In this document: one piece after another, positions 25,780-43,571 of the stretch
Layout: each line of letters begins with the position of its first letter
How positions within the stretch are numbered: the first letter of the stretch is position 1
Assembly (NCBI GenBank): GCA_037179515.1
Contig: JAXCGZ010017009.1
Location: 162,451 to 226,450, forward strand
Reading direction: 5' to 3'
Source: Halocaridina rubra
Lineage: Eukaryota > Arthropoda > Malacostraca > Decapoda > Atyidae
DNA length: 64,000 nt
Translations under genes and position numbers: made by a program
The notes under the pieces: generated by a model
The model's database searches: none
The model's input: only the letters and a program-made list of their open reading frames with translations
Told to the model about the DNA's origin: nothing

Positions 25780-28700
25780 TGGTGTGAGGGTAGATATGCT
25801 TGGTGGTAGTAATGGTTCTGCCCATAACCTTGCACTTCCTGATAGATCTGCTCCTTCCACTATACACTTTTCTAACAACCGTGGTCTGAACTCTAATATT
25901 TCGTCTGTGGAACAGCAGTTCGGTACATCCCTACTTAACTTCCTTCTTTCTGAAAGCAATCTTTCTAGGAGTGCATCCCCTGACCCATTTCAAGTCTCTC
26001 TATTACCTGTATTCTCGTTTCCATTCCAAAACGGAGGTCTGCGCCTACTGTAACAATAACATTCCAATTGCCAGGCTTACGGACATTGAATCTCCGGGCT
26101 TTGATGTTCTGTGGCTGAAAATCTATCTCTCCACTAACGCTATATTCCTTTGCTTTTGCTACTATTCTCCAAACTTCACTGACTTTGTGTCTTTCTTTGA
26201 ATATCTATCCTCTTGCCATGAGTCCTCGCTATCTTTTCACCCACATCATGCGGTTCTTTACATTGGAGACTTCAATGTACACCACAGTGAGTGGTTTCAT
26301 TCTTCTCACACTAATGTGGGAGATAGCAGAGTCCTTCTCTCTAGTAGGGCCCTTGCTCTCTCTGTCACTCACGATCTGGAGCAGATTATCAAACATCCTA
26401 CTCATGTTTCCAATCGCAACATCCATGCAGCTTATACACTTGACCTATTCTTTACTACTAATCCTACAAACTATTCATATTCTGTACTTTTCCCTCTTGG
26501 TATCTTTGACCACTGTTTGATCTCAATCTCTTCCATTTTTGTTCCTGCTCCATCAATTCCTCCTACTCAGTGTCGACTTTGGCACTCCAAGCATATCCAA
26601 CGTAATGATTTGCATAACTTTCTCTTTGACTTCCCATGGAATGATTACTGCTTCCAGACCTGCAACATTTATCAGCTACCTTTAAAAGTTGCTGAGATCA
26701 TAAGTTTAGCAATGGAGGCATTCATCCCCTCCTCAATCAAAACTTTTTCTCCCCCTGATTCTTGCTTTAATCATGCCTGCTCCATGGCTATTCAGGCCAG
26801 GGATCAGACATTCCGGTAACACCAAGACTCCCCATTTGATTTAACTCATATTGCTTTTATTATGACAAGGACTTGCTCCACTGCTCGAATTCAAAGGTCA
26901 ATAGCTTCCTAAATGAGACGGAAAGTTGATGGCCTTAACTGCTTGCCCACTGATAAATGTTTCCTGTCCTTAGCGAAAAACCTCTCCAAAATCTTTTATA
27001 ACTTAAGCATTCCCCTTCTTATTCGTTTTGATGGTTCAATAGCTTGCTTTTTCCTGACAAAGCCACTTTCTTTGTGTCTCATTTCTCGGCCAACTCTTTT
27101 GTAAACGATTTCAATGCAACTGTTACCTCTCCTATGCCTCCCCTATTCTTTCTTCACTCAATGTCTGTAAGGTACTTTTCTCTCTAAATACGAACATGGC
27201 ATCCGGTCCCAATGGAATTCCTGAAAGGTTCCTTTAGGAGTTTGCAGATGAACTAGCTCCCATGCTTTGCTGTCTTTTTTACCTAATTCTCTCAATTAGT
27301 ATCTATCCTTCATCTTGGAAGCACGCTCTAGTTTAGCCTCTTCCTAAGAAGGGTGCCCATTCTATTTTTTCCAACTACCGACCAATTGCTCTAACCTCTG
27401 CTATCACTAAAGTATTTGAAACTTTGCTCAGTTCTCATTCCTTGAAACATCTTGAATTTTGTTTGCATATTTCTAATCCCCAGTACGTCTTCAGCAAGGC
27501 AAGATCCACTGGTGACCTCCTGTCCTATCTCACTCATGTATGGTTCTCTTCTCTAAAGAACTATGGGGAATCTTTTTTTCTCACCCTTGATATCTTTAAA
27601 GCTTTTGACAAAGTTTGGCACAAGGCTCTGTTGGCAGAACATCCTGCTTATGGCTTACCCCTTCTCTCTCTTTTCTGATTTCCAATTTTCTTTCTGACAG
27701 TTTTATATCTGTGGTTGTTGATGGCGCAACATCTAGTTCATTCCCAGTTACCAGTGGTGTTCCACAGGACTGTTCTTTCACATACTCTATTCCTTCTCTT
27801 CATCAACAATCTTCTTCAGTCCTCATCCTCCTCACTTCTTCACGCTTTTTCTGGCGATTTTATTTTTCCTGTGCCATTCCTGTGTCATTCCTTCACAACC
27901 TTCATCTAGTACTCGTAATCAGTCTTGTTTGACTCTTTCTTCAACTCTCAACTCCAATTTAGAGTGAGTATCTGAGTGGGGCATCCAAAATTTAATTAAA
28001 TTTAATGCCTCCAAGACAGTTTCTGGCTATTTCTTTTTTTTTCTTCTCCTCTTGATAGCCCTATTGTCTTCAAAAGTAACAACATTTATTCTCTTAATTC
28101 TAGCTACATATTAGGAATCCAGATACTCTCTAATTTGCCTTGGAGGAAGCACATAATCCAAATTTCTAATTCTGCAGCCCCAAAAAATTTGGTTTATGTC
28201 TCGTGTTCATCATTGCTTTTCCTCTTTCTAATTAAAAAAAGCTATATAGGTATTATCCGTCTCAGTTATCAAGCATCTGGGGTGATTCTTCTTATTCTTA
28301 TCTCCATCCCAGGGTTGTATTTAAGGCAATCAGACTCACTAATGAACCTTCTCTTACCTCTAGTCAGGATTCTCATTCTCTTCGCCACAAGGTATCATCC
28401 CTTTCTTTTTTCTATTGTTACTAATCCCATCGTTGCTCTAATGAGTTGATGAGCTGCTTCTCCCTACCCTGCCGCTCAAGCCGTATAGTACTCGCCAAGC
28501 AGCCTCGTCTTGCAGGTACTGTGTGAAGATTTGTAGTTTGCCGATTGATTGGTGCAGTGGGTGCTTCTTCCCTTCCACCTCCAGACTCTGGAAGTCTCTT
28601 TCTCCTTCTCTCTCTCCTGATTCTTATGACCTATCTTCCCTCAAAAAGCTGACTATCGTCATCTCGGAGCTTAATCCTGCCATATCTTTAGATTTCCATT

Positions 28701-28857
28701 ACTTCAACTATTCGATCAGCCTGTCCTTTTCCTTCTGTGTATCATTCTCTTATTTCTTCCAGTTCTTAAGCTTCTATTTTTATGTCTCAATTTTTTCTTG
28801 GTGCCTAGGCCCGATGTAGGCAATTTTCTTGCCTGTCACAGTGTCACTCTTATAAAA
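25780..28857 (+). mobile_element. LINE-A, longest copy in the window (endonuclease, RT, 3'UTR)
   Basis: The endonuclease is mostly open at 25971-26819, with YYSPNFTDFVSFFEYLS, YIGDFNVHHSEWFHS, YTLDLFFTTNPTNYSY and FDHCLISISSIF, matching the catalytic GDFN and (S)DH signatures of APE-type LINE endonucleases. The RT follows in broken frames: FSKARSTGDLLSYLTHVW, LDIFKAFDKVWHKALL and VDGATSSSFPVTSGVPQ. The palm YADD-like motif is destroyed near 27840. The C-terminal LRLINDPSL..FYRYY equivalents and CFFPSTSRLWKSLSPS end at about 28700, then the 3' block and a short A-rich end. Dead, with at least four frameshifts. I saw no ORF1. Confidence 0.85.
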
Positions 28858-30742
<1,885 letters not shown>

Positions 30743-30838
30743 GAAAATCTGAGAATATTTTTGAGAGCGGAAAAAGAAGAAGCTGTCTGTCCTGTCTTGA
30801 AGGAAGCTCAGAAGAGCTGCCAGAGGCGAAGCCATTAT

Positions 30839-34658
<3,820 letters not shown>

Positions 34659-35876
34659 CTTTCTCACCTTTTCCCACCATACTCCTGAGTAGATAGTTCT
34701 CTATCTGTCAGTCAGCTGACCATGTATGAAGCTTCTCCACTCGCTTCTGTGTTCGTATAGTCTTTCTTCCTCCACCTGTGTCACGGATGTTCCTTTATTT
34801 TTTAGAGTTCTGTCCACACAACTCAGCCATCTCTTTCTCGGACAGCCCACTGGCCTCCTTCCTTGTGGCCGCCAAACCAGGTACCTTTATGGATATCTGT
34901 CATTTGGCATTCTTTTGACGTGACCAAACTACTGCATGCTCCTTTTTTCTGTGAACTCCAACAGAGGGCTCACTCCCAGGTCTTCTCTAATTTTCACATT
35001 TTTCAGTTTATCTCTCCTGGTAACGCCCCTTATTAATCTCAATACCCTCATTTCTGCAGCTTGGATCTTTGATTCTGTTTTGGTGGTTAATGCCCAAGTT
35101 TCACAACCATAAGTTAATATAGGTCAAAGTATCATTGTATAAATGGTGGTCTCACGCTCTCTTGGGATTGACTTTTCCTTTAATAGTGGGTATAACATTG
35201 CAAGAATGTTATTATATTTCTTTATTCTCTCATTTAACTCCATTTCCTGCTCATTTCTCTCATCCAGGTGCACGCCTAGATGTTTATACTTATTTACCTT
35301 GCTTATTTGCTGCCCACATATACTCAACTCACAATCATGCCCTCTCCTTGACACCACCATGAACTCTGTTTTTCCTGGGCCCGAGTTTATTTTCATTCCG
35401 TTTCTGTTCATATCCTCATGCCATCTCTGCTACTTCCTGTAACAGCGTCACGCTGTTTGCTACGATTGCCACGACGTCCATATATGCCAGTGTCTCCTCC
35501 CCGATCTCTCCTGCTCCAATGTTTCTCATGCATTTGTCCATGAAAATGATGAACAACAATGGGTATAAACCATCTCCTTAGCTCACACCTGTGTTGACAT
35601 CAAGCCATCTGGAGTCTTGAACTGGGCTCTTGACATTTGGTTGGGGAATACCTATTGTTAATGACTCTAATTAATTTTGCAAGAATATTATAGTGCTCAT
35701 CTGCTAAAATTGTTCAAAGTGAGTTCCTCTTAACACTATCAAAAGCTTTCTCTAAATCAATAAAAATGATGTATTTGTCTTTGTTCCATTCCCAGCTTTT
35801 CTCTACAATCATTCGCATAGTGAAGATCAGATCACTAGTGTCCCTTCCCGAACGAAAATTATGCTGCCCCTCCACA
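34659..35876 (-). mobile_element. RTE-like LINE fragment inserted in LINE-B, with 8-bp target duplication
   Basis: Minus-strand polymerase fragment. Read from 35876 leftwards it gives FRSGRDTSDLIFTMRMIVEK and DKYIIFIDLEKAFDSVKR. It then shows AYMDVVAIVANS, where the expected catalytic DD is DV. The frame 35411-35124 has MNRNGMKINSGPGKTEFMVV, KYKHLGVHLDE and RETTIYTMIL. The order and wording are those of RTE-like 'endonuclease-reverse transcriptase' LINEs. The sequence AGAAAAGT occurs at 34651-34658 and again at 35877-35884, on both sides and in register with LINE-B, so it is the target-site duplication. The fragment is 5'-truncated and has stops. Confidence 0.88.
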
Positions 35877-36648
35877 AGAAAAGTGGCAAATGAAATTCAA
35901 TACTTCAAAATGTAAAATAATGAGAATGGGTACAAGTGCAAGAAGGCCCGAGCATTGGCTACTCAATGGCATGAACAGAACTTCAAGAGACAGAGAATGA
36001 GAGAGATCTAGGAGTAAACATACTGGAATATTTTTCTCCAGAAATGCATATATATGGCATAGTAAGGGCAGTATATGCTTTCTTAGCAAAAGTAAGGGTA
36101 GCCTTCAGGCACATGGGCAAAGAAATACTCAGAAATATTTATGTAATCTATGTGAGGCCAAAGCTTGAATATGCAGCCCCCTTTTGGAATCCATACTTGA
36201 AAAAGCACGTAGTTAAACTGGAAAAAGTTCAAAGACATGCCACGAAACTGGTGCAAGAAATACGTAATCTCAGTTATGACGAGAGGCTGAGGAAATTAGA
36301 CTTACCATCACTTGAAGCAAGAAGAATGAGGGGGATATGGAGTCGGTTTTTAAATCCCTTCATGGCTATGACAGAGTGGATAGGGATTGATATTTTGATA
36401 TGGCTGGCACTAGAACTAGAGGTCATACTTTGAAGTTATTTTTTTTAGTGAGAGTGGTTGATAATTAGAATTCGCTACGCGAGGAGGTAGTTAATGCTAA
36501 CTCAATTCATAGTTTTAAGGACAAGTATGATAAGTATTATTAAGTACAAAATGGAACCGACCAGGAGAAGGGAAGTTACGAGCTTGGGACTCTTTGCCGT
36601 AAGCACAACTAGGTAATTACAATTTGGTACTTACACACACACACACAA
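35877..36648 (+). mobile_element. LINE-B long copy, part 2 (RT C-terminus, 3'UTR, (AC)n tail)
   Basis: Continues the copy cut at 34658 with WQMKFNTSKCKIMRMGTSAR, RAVYAFLAKVRVAFRHMGKE and the ARRMRGI..FL tail. About 60 bp are lost near 36435. The 3'UTR has a worn hairpin and ends in TTAC plus (AC)n at 36633-36646, directly followed by the next LINE-B copy. Without the nested insert and the (AT)n expansion the element would be about 4.5 kb. Confidence 0.88.
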
Positions 36649-36946
36649 GTGAGTTTATCAGTTAGGAAGAATATATAGCAGAAACAGGTGGGTGCCACCT
36701 CAGACACATATTCGAGTTTTCCTTCAGGTTTGACTTTTGTTTTTCTTTTTCTTTTTATCCTTAAATTACCATGGTCAAGTTTTTAAGTTAAGATGTGTGT
36801 TACCAGAAAAGAGATAAACTGAGTCACTAAATAGCACTTATATGGAGATATAAAAATTCTGTGTGAAGCTTAATTAAAAGTTTTTCTCTTTTTTTTCCCC
36901 TCTTTCTCGTCTTCTTTCTATATTCTGTGAGAGGGAGAACATAAAA

Positions 36947-38027
36947 ATGACGCCATCTCTGTCCCAAACCTCTCCCATCCATGGGTCGGTAGGAGGGGTA
37001 GCCATTAGGGGACTTAAACAGAAAATCAAGAATTTAGAGGCAATGGTTATAAGCCTTGATGATAAAATTCGGAATATGGATGGAGAAATGAAAGAGAATG
37101 AAACACTCAGAGAGCAAATAAGATCTTTGGAGGAAGCAAATAAAGCACAAGGGCAGGAGAGAAAGGAACTAGAAAAAAGAATAAAGAAGCTGGAAGGGGA
37201 AAAGAGTCAACTAGAATCTAGAATTTCTAAACAAGAAGATAAAAACAAACAGCTGAATGACAACCTAAAGGAATTGAATGTTAGTTCACTGCTCTCTTCT
37301 GAGAGAGACGAGATTGCTGCTTGGAATGTCCAGATTAAGGAAAACATTGAACAGTAAAGAAAGGAGTTCCAGGAGCTGAATATGAAAAATGATGCCATGA
37401 AAACTTCCTTTGCTGATGCACTAAAGGGGAATGTGGCAGTAAAAGAGGCTGTAAAGGTGGTGGCACTGGAAAACATACAAACAGTTGACTATAAAGAGAC
37501 AGTAATCAAAAAAAATGAAAGAAGTTGTGATGGAAAGGGCAAACCCACTCATCAGAAAGGCACTTGATAAGGAGAAGACAGTGGTAATCTCAGGCATAAG
37601 TGAATCCCAGGAACCAACATGGCAGGGGAGACTTGAAGAAAATAAAGCTAGGGTTGTAGACCTGATAAGAAAGCTTGGAGTAGTTTGTGGTCCTGAGGAT
37701 ATTGTAAACATACACCAACTAGGTAAATATTCGAGGGAAGGAAAGCCGAGACCAACAAAAGTAACCTTTGAGAGAGGGGAAACATGTAGGGAAATATTGT
37801 TGAGAAAAAAAAGTCTAAAAGACCTTCAAGAATTCAAAGAAGTGTTCATTAGACGATACAGAACACAGGAAGAGATGGGAAAGATCAAAAACTTGTTGCA
37901 AGAGGCAAGAAGGTTAAATGATGAAAGAAATGAAGAACAGAAGAAAAATTTTCGTTACAGAGTTCTTCCAGACAAAGGGGAGATAAAGAAGATAATGACA
38001 GAAGATCAGGGGATGGGGCCTCATTAA
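36947..38027 (+). pseudogene. LINE-B ORF1 (coiled coil plus RRM-like nucleic-acid-binding protein)
   Basis: ATG at 36947 in a context shared with the 60296 copy. About 360 residues are expected. Residues 20-125 or so are a strong coiled coil (LKQKIKNLEAMVISLDDKI, then long heptad runs rich in E, K and L), probably driving multimerisation. A basic region follows, then an RRM-like segment (TVVISGISESQEP, DLIRKLGV, DIVNIHQLGKYS, PTKVTFERG). This arrangement parallels L1-type ORF1 proteins; the analogy is an inference. Two lesions are present: an in-frame TAA after residue 136 (homologous copies have TTA) and a +1 shift at an A8 run near 37510. The ORF ends at 38027 in a 4-G context overlapping the start of the ORF2 frame. 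Confidence 0.85.
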
Positions 38028-40854
38028 GATTGTTATACACAAATGCTGATGGATTAGCTTGTAAGGCAGTAGAATTAAAAGATAAGATTCACAACAGTAA
38101 GGCAGATATAGTAGCAATTACAGAGACTAAGTTGAGTGAGGACATAAACAGTGTCACAGTTTTTCCTAAGGGCATCAGAATACTAATGGTTGAAAGATCT
38201 GAGAGGACTGGTGGAGGGATAGCACTGCTCATAAGTGAAAGGATTCAAGTTGAAGAAATAAACTTGGCTATAGAAAGTGAGTTCAAGGAATTTCTTGTTG
38301 CTCGCATAAATACTGGGTCAGAGAGCATTATAATAACTGTTGTATACAACCCACCAAGGAACCAAAATAGGCTTGAAGTTTATGAGGAAAGTCATATAGG
38401 TACTATTGAAGTCATAAACTCAGTTGTTAACATGGCACGGGAAAAAAAATGCAGGACTTTGATTATGGGAGACTTTAATCATAAAGAGATAGATTGGATA
38501 AATCTTGACCCACACAGTGGTGAGGACTCATTCGGGGCAAGATTCCTAGATTGCGTACAAGGGAATTTCCTACACCAACATGTAATGGAACCAACAAGGG
38601 CCAGGGGTGGGGATGAGCCATCACTACTTGATCTAGTGTTCACAGATAATGTGTTGGATATTGAAAATATTGAGTATGAACCACCAATTGGAAAGAGTGA
38701 CCACTGTGTATTGTTGATGGAGTATATCATTGAAGATATTCTTCCTGAGAGTAGAGGCACTGAGGACATGAGGAGGAACTATCCGAAAGGAGATTACATC
38801 AAAATGAATGAGCTTTTTGCAGTTATTGACTGGAGAACCTTATTTTACAACAGATCTGTACAAGAAATGTATGACATCTTTTGTGAGAAATATGGGAAGA
38901 TAGTAGATTGCTGCATACCTGTCACCAAAGTAGGTGTAATTCATGCCAGAGAGAAATAGTTCGATAATGGGTGTAAAAGAGCTAAGGAGTGGAGAGACAA
39001 ATGCTGGAAAAGGCATAGGAGGAGAAAAAACATAAATGTCTGGCAAACCTACAAAAGAGCAAGAAATGACTACCTAAGTAAAAGGAGAGAGGCAGAGAGA
39101 GACTATGAGAGGGACATCACCAGGAAGGCTAAAGAAAATCTCAAGCTTTTCCACACAGCTTTATCAGAGGAAAACTTAAGGTAAAAGAACAGGTTTTAAG
39201 GCTACAGAGAGCGGATGGAAGCATCACTGAGACGGATGAAGAGATCTGCAAAGAATTTAACAAGGAGTTTCAGTCAGTATTTACAGTAGAAAATACCCCA
39301 CCCCCTCAGATTGCAGTGATAGAAGCTCAAGGGCCGGTATTAGAGAACATCAACCTTACAGCCACAGAGGTATGCAAAGCGCTGATGGATTTAGATGTTC
39401 ATAAAGCTACAGGTCCTGATGACATATCCCCTCATGTGCTTAAAAAATGCGCAAACACAATATCAGTGGCACCAAGTATCATATTTAAGGAGTCACTGGA
39501 GTCGGGGGAGATTCCAAGATGCTAGAAACAAGCAAATGTGATACCTATCTTCAAAAAGGGAAGGAGGGATACGGCTCTGAACTATAGACCAGTTTCCTTG
39601 ACCAGCATAGTTTGCAAAGTTATGGAGAAAGTACTAAGGAAACATATCTCTCTTCACTTGGAATCCTTCAACTTTTTGTCAGTGAGGCAACATGGCTTCA
39701 GAGAAGGTAGATCAACAGTAACAAACTTATTAGAATTTTATGATGAGGTAAGCCAAATCTTACAGGAAAGAGAGGGCTGGGCAGATTGCATATTCCTAGA
39801 CTTCCAGAAAGCGTTTGACACTGTTCCACATGGGAGACTTATTAGGAAGCTGCAATCAATGGCTAGAATAGGTGGAAATGTTTTGGAATGGATAAAAACT
39901 TACTTAGAAGGAAGGGAACAGAGGGTTAGAGTAAGACACTCAGTGTCTGAATGGAGATGAGTTAGTAGTGGAGTTCCACAGGGTTCAGTTTTAGGGCCAC
40001 TTTTGTTCCTTGTATATGTAAATGACCTACCAGAGTCTGTAAATTCATTCATGAATATGTTTGCAGATGATGCAAAGATTGTGAAGAAAGTAAAAAACGA
40101 GAACAATGGTAGAGAACTTCAGGAGGATCTAAATAATCTGCATGAGTGGTCAGAAAAGTGGCTAATGAAATTCAATACTTCAAAATGTAAGGTAATGAGA
40201 ATGGGTACAGGTGCAAGAAGGCCCAAGCTTGACTACTCGGTGGCTGGAGTACAACTTCAAGAGACAGAAAATGAGAGAGATCTAGGAGTAAACATACTGG
40301 CAGATTTGTCTCCAGAAATACATATAAATGGCATAGTAAGGGCAGCATATGCATTCTTATCAAATGTAAGGGTAGCCTTCAGGCACATGGACAAGGAAAT
40401 GTTCAGAAATATTTATGTAACCTATGTGAGGCCAAAACTCGAATATGCAGCCCCCTTTTGGAATCCGCACTTGAAAAAGCACATAGCTAAGCTTGAAAAA
40501 GTTCAAAGACATGCCACGAAACTGGTGCCAGAAATACGCAATCTCAGTTATGATGAGAGGCTGAGGGAATTAGACTTACCATCACTCGAAGCTAGAAGAG
40601 TGAGGGGGGATATGGTGACAGTCTTTAAATTTCTTCATGGTTATGATAGAGTAGATAGGGATCGATATTTTGATATGGCTGGCTCTAGAACTAGAGGTCA
40701 TAGTTTGAAGCTTCGTAAGAAAACTTCTTTGCAGGATGTAAGGAAATACTTTTTCAGTGTAAGAGTAGTTGATAATTGGAATTGGCTAAGCGAGGAGGTA
40801 GTTAATGCTATCTCAATCCATAGTTTTAAGGACAGGTATGATAAGTATCACTAA
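38018..40854 (+). pseudogene. LINE-B ORF2 (APE endonuclease and reverse transcriptase)
   Basis: The endonuclease is open at 38030-38956: LYTNADGLACKAVELKD, TETKLSEDINSVTVFP, TGGGIALLISER, IMGDFNHKEIDWI, SLLDLVFTDNVLD and GKSDHCVLL. These are the N, E, D, D and H signatures of APE-like endonucleases. The linker and RT follow with KATGPDDISPHVLKK, QHGFREGRSTVTNLLEF, DFQKAFDTVPHGRL, SSGVPQGSVLGPLLFLVY and the intact catalytic FADDAKIVKK, then the CR1/L2-type tail to [10 protein letters not shown] at 40854. Lesions are TAG at 38957 (Trp codon), a 2-bp insertion near 39155, TAG at 39523 (Trp codon) and TGA at 39958. No ATG opens the ORF2 frame near its start, so reinitiation or frameshifting from ORF1 is likely in an active copy. 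Confidence 0.9.
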
Positions 40855-40963
40855 GCCTAAAATGGAAGCGATCAGGAGACGGGAAGATACGAGCTTTGGG
40901 CTCTTTCCCGTAAACACAATTAGGTAATCACAATTAGGTAATCACATACACATACATTTTTTA

Positions 40964-41417
40964 TGTTCAAAGACATGCCACGAAACTGGTGCCAGAAACA
41001 CGCAATCTCAGTTATGATGAGAGGCTGAGGGAATTAGACTTACCATCACTCGAAGCTAGAAGAGTGAGGGGGGATATGGAGACAGTCTTTAAATTCCTTC
41101 ATGGTTATGATAGAGTGGATAGGGATCGATATTTTGATATGGCTGGCTCTAGAACTAGAGGTCATAGTTTGAAGCTTTGTAAGAAAACTTCTTTGCAGGA
41201 TGTAAGAAAATACTTTTTCAGTGTAAGAGTAGTTGATAATTGGAATTAGCTAAGCGAGGAGGTAGTTAATGCTATCTCAATCCATAGTTTTAAGGACAGG
41301 TATGATAAGTATCACTAAGTCTAAAATGGAAGCGATCAGGAGACGGGAAGATACGAGCTTTGGGCTCTTTCCCGTAAACACAATTAGGTAATCACAATTA
41401 GGTAATCACACACACAC
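40964..41417 (+). mobile_element. LINE-B 3' fragment
   Basis: Begins at GTTCAAAGACATGCCACG (KVQRHATKLVP). It encodes the last 110 residues or so with one TAG in place of a Trp codon at 41247. The 3'UTR hairpin follows, then two ATTAGGTAATCACA units and (AC)n. It is nearly identical to the corresponding part of the preceding copy. Confidence 0.9.
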
Positions 41418-42399
41418 ACTACTAAGGAAACATATCTCTCTTCACCTGGAATCCTTCAACTTTTTGTCAGTGAGGCAATATGGCTTTAGAGAAGGTAGAT
41501 CAACAGTAACAAACTTATTAGAATTTTATGATGAGGTAAGCCGAATCTTACAGGAAAGAGAGAGCTGGGCAGATTGCATATTACTAGATTTCCAGAAAGC
41601 GTTTGACACTGTTCCACATGGGAGACTTATTAGGAAGCTGAAAGCAATGGCTAGAATAGGTGGAAATGTCTTGGAATGGATAAAAACTTACTTAGAAGGA
41701 AGGGAACAGAGGGTTAGATTAAGACATTCAGTTTCTGAATGGAGAAGAGTTAGTAGTGGAGTTCCACAGGGTTCAGTTTTAGGGCCACTTTTGTTCCTTG
41801 TATATGTAAATGACCTACCAGAGTCTGTAAATTCATTCATGAATATGTTTGCAGATGATGCAAAGATTGTGAAGAAAGTAAAAAACGAGAACAATGGTAG
41901 AGAACTTCAGGAGGATCTAAACAGTCTGCATGAGTGGTCAGAAAAGTGGCTAATGAAATTCAATACTTCAAAATGCAAGGTAATGAGAATGGGTACAAGT
42001 GCAAGAAGGCCCAAGCTTGACTACTCGGTGGCTGGAGTACAACTTCAAGAGACAGAAAATGAGAGAGATCTAGGAGTAAACATACTGGCAGATTTGTCTC
42101 CAGAAATACATATAAATGGCATAGTAAGGGCAGCATATGCATTCTTATCAAATGTAAGGGTAGCCCTCAGGCACATGGACAAGGAAATGTTCAGAAATTT
42201 TTATGTAACCTATGTGAGGCCAAAACTGGAATATGCAGCCCCCTTTTGGAATCCACACTTGAAAAAGCACAGCTAAGCTTGAAAAAGTTCAAAGACATGC
42301 CACGAAACTGGTGCCAGAAATACGCAATCTCAGTTATGATGAGAGGCTGAGGGAATTAGACTTACCATCACTCGAAGCTAGAAGATTGAGGGGGGATAT
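41418..42399 (+). mobile_element. LINE-B copy, part 1, interrupted by the gypsy element
   Basis: Starts at CTACTAAGGAAACATATC (LLRKHISLHLES) directly after an (AC)n tail. It is open at 41464-42276 with the catalytic FADDAKIVKK intact. A 2-bp loss near 42272 shifts the frame. Homology to LEARRLRGD stops at GATAT (42395-42399), where the 5' LTR begins, and resumes at 47251. Confidence 0.92.
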
Positions 42400-42591
42400 T
42401 GTTATTATATAAGTGATCTAATCCTTTATTTATAATAAGGTTATTCCCTTTATCGCACCTCGTTTGTTTTCATTGTACTTCTACCCGTGGTTGGTTTCTA
42501 ATGTTTATATTGATTGAGCCGACCGGCACCCATCTTGCAGCAATAAACTGGAAGCCATGATATATGCTCATTATTAGTACAAACCTTTACA
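42400..42591 (+). repeat. 5' LTR
   Basis: Begins TGTTATTATATAAGTG and ends AAACCTTTACA, so it has TG..CA termini. It contains a TATAA-like stretch near its start and an AATAAA within CAATAAACTGG near the end, a plausible polyadenylation signal. Confidence 0.97.
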
Positions 42592-42593
42592 TT

Positions 42594-42603
42594 TGGCGAC
42601 GAG
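42594..42603 (+). promoter_or_regulatory. Primer-binding site, probably for tRNA-Ser
   Basis: TGGCGACGAG starts 2 bp after the LTR. It is complementary to a tRNA 3' end CTCGTCGCCA, which fits serine tRNAs of the GCU type as I recall them. Confidence 0.6.
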
Positions 42604-42959
42604 TGAACCCACCGTAGATATGGGAAACCTCTCGAGTTTGGTTATATTACTGGCTTAAATAGATTCGCCTTGCAAGATTTCTGGTAGGTGCCAAATGTTT
42701 TGTTTGCCGACGCCGGGATTAGGCTACCATGGTTATGCCTAATTGGATCCTGGATTGATGCTGCATGATTCACCTCGACTAGGCTAGTGTTGGATTTAAG
42801 CCTAGGTGCCCTGTATGATGTTGCTGCAGTTTTGGGCGCATGTTTCTTGAAGCCTAGCATACGTTTTTGCTACCCTAGCATATCGAATTGTCGGTTGTTT
42901 GGGTGCTACATTAGCCTAAGTGTTTGTGGATACTGGTAATATTACAGAATAGGTCCGCA

Positions 42960-43571
42960 ATGTCGTCGTCATTGAATCAGATTAGAATTGATTGTTTTAA
43001 TCCATCGAAAATTTCCTTGGAATTATGGCTAAGCCTATTAGAGGCACATTTTAGTCATTTAAATGTCACTGAGGCTGACGAGAAAAAAAAATCTCCTGCT
43101 TGTGTCATTGGGTACTGATGTTTTTAGTGGTTTAGGCAATCTTTGTGCTCCTGATCTGCCCCACACAAAGTCTTATGCAGACTTGGTTCAGTTATTGAAA
43201 GGTCATTTTATTGTTAAGCCTTCTTATCACAGAAGTTTGCTAGCCTTCCAGCAAAGAAAAAAAAAAGGAAGGATGAGAGTGTAAAAGAATTGTATGCTGA
43301 TTTAAAGGCTCTAGCAAAGCATTGTAATTTTGGCAACCAATTTGATGGTAGAGTAAGAGATCAGTTATTTATGGCTGTAGATGCTGATGTTTATTTTTCA
43401 AATTTAGTGGCTCTCAACATAGATCTCCAAGCAATGACCTCTCAGGCTATTTTGGAGAGAATTTTGAACATGGAAAAAGCATTTGTAAGTGAGAAAGATG
43501 AGGTTCAGTCACAGGGTTGTAAGAAGAAAATATGTAGGTTTATCTTGTCAACATTGTGGTTCCTCTCATGA
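42960..43571 (+). pseudogene. Gypsy gag region, frameshifted
   Basis: ATG at 42960 opens MSSSLNQIRIDCFNPSKIS with ELWLSLLEAHF, a gypsy-type gag start. The reading passes to a second frame at an A9 run near 43082-43090 (GTDVFSGLGNLCAPD, KSYADLVQLLKGHF) and to a third at an A-run near 43257-43266 (KELYADLKALAKHCNFG, RVRDQLFMAV). A further shift near 43520 leads into the zinc-knuckle frame. At least two of the three shifts are at A homopolymers. Confidence 0.85.

Larger units (their letters stand above)
36649..40963 (+). mobile_element. LINE-B copy with ORF1 and ORF2, best preserved long copy
   Basis: Starts inside the 5'UTR (GAGTTTATCAGTTAGGAAG, about 340 bp downstream of the apparent 5' terminus), right after the (AC)n tail of the preceding copy. 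It carries complete ORF1 and ORF2 regions, each with a few disabling changes, and the 3'UTR hairpin (about 40875-40910). The 3' end has two ATTAGGTAATCACA units and CACATACACATACA, then T-rich filler. Confidence 0.92.
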
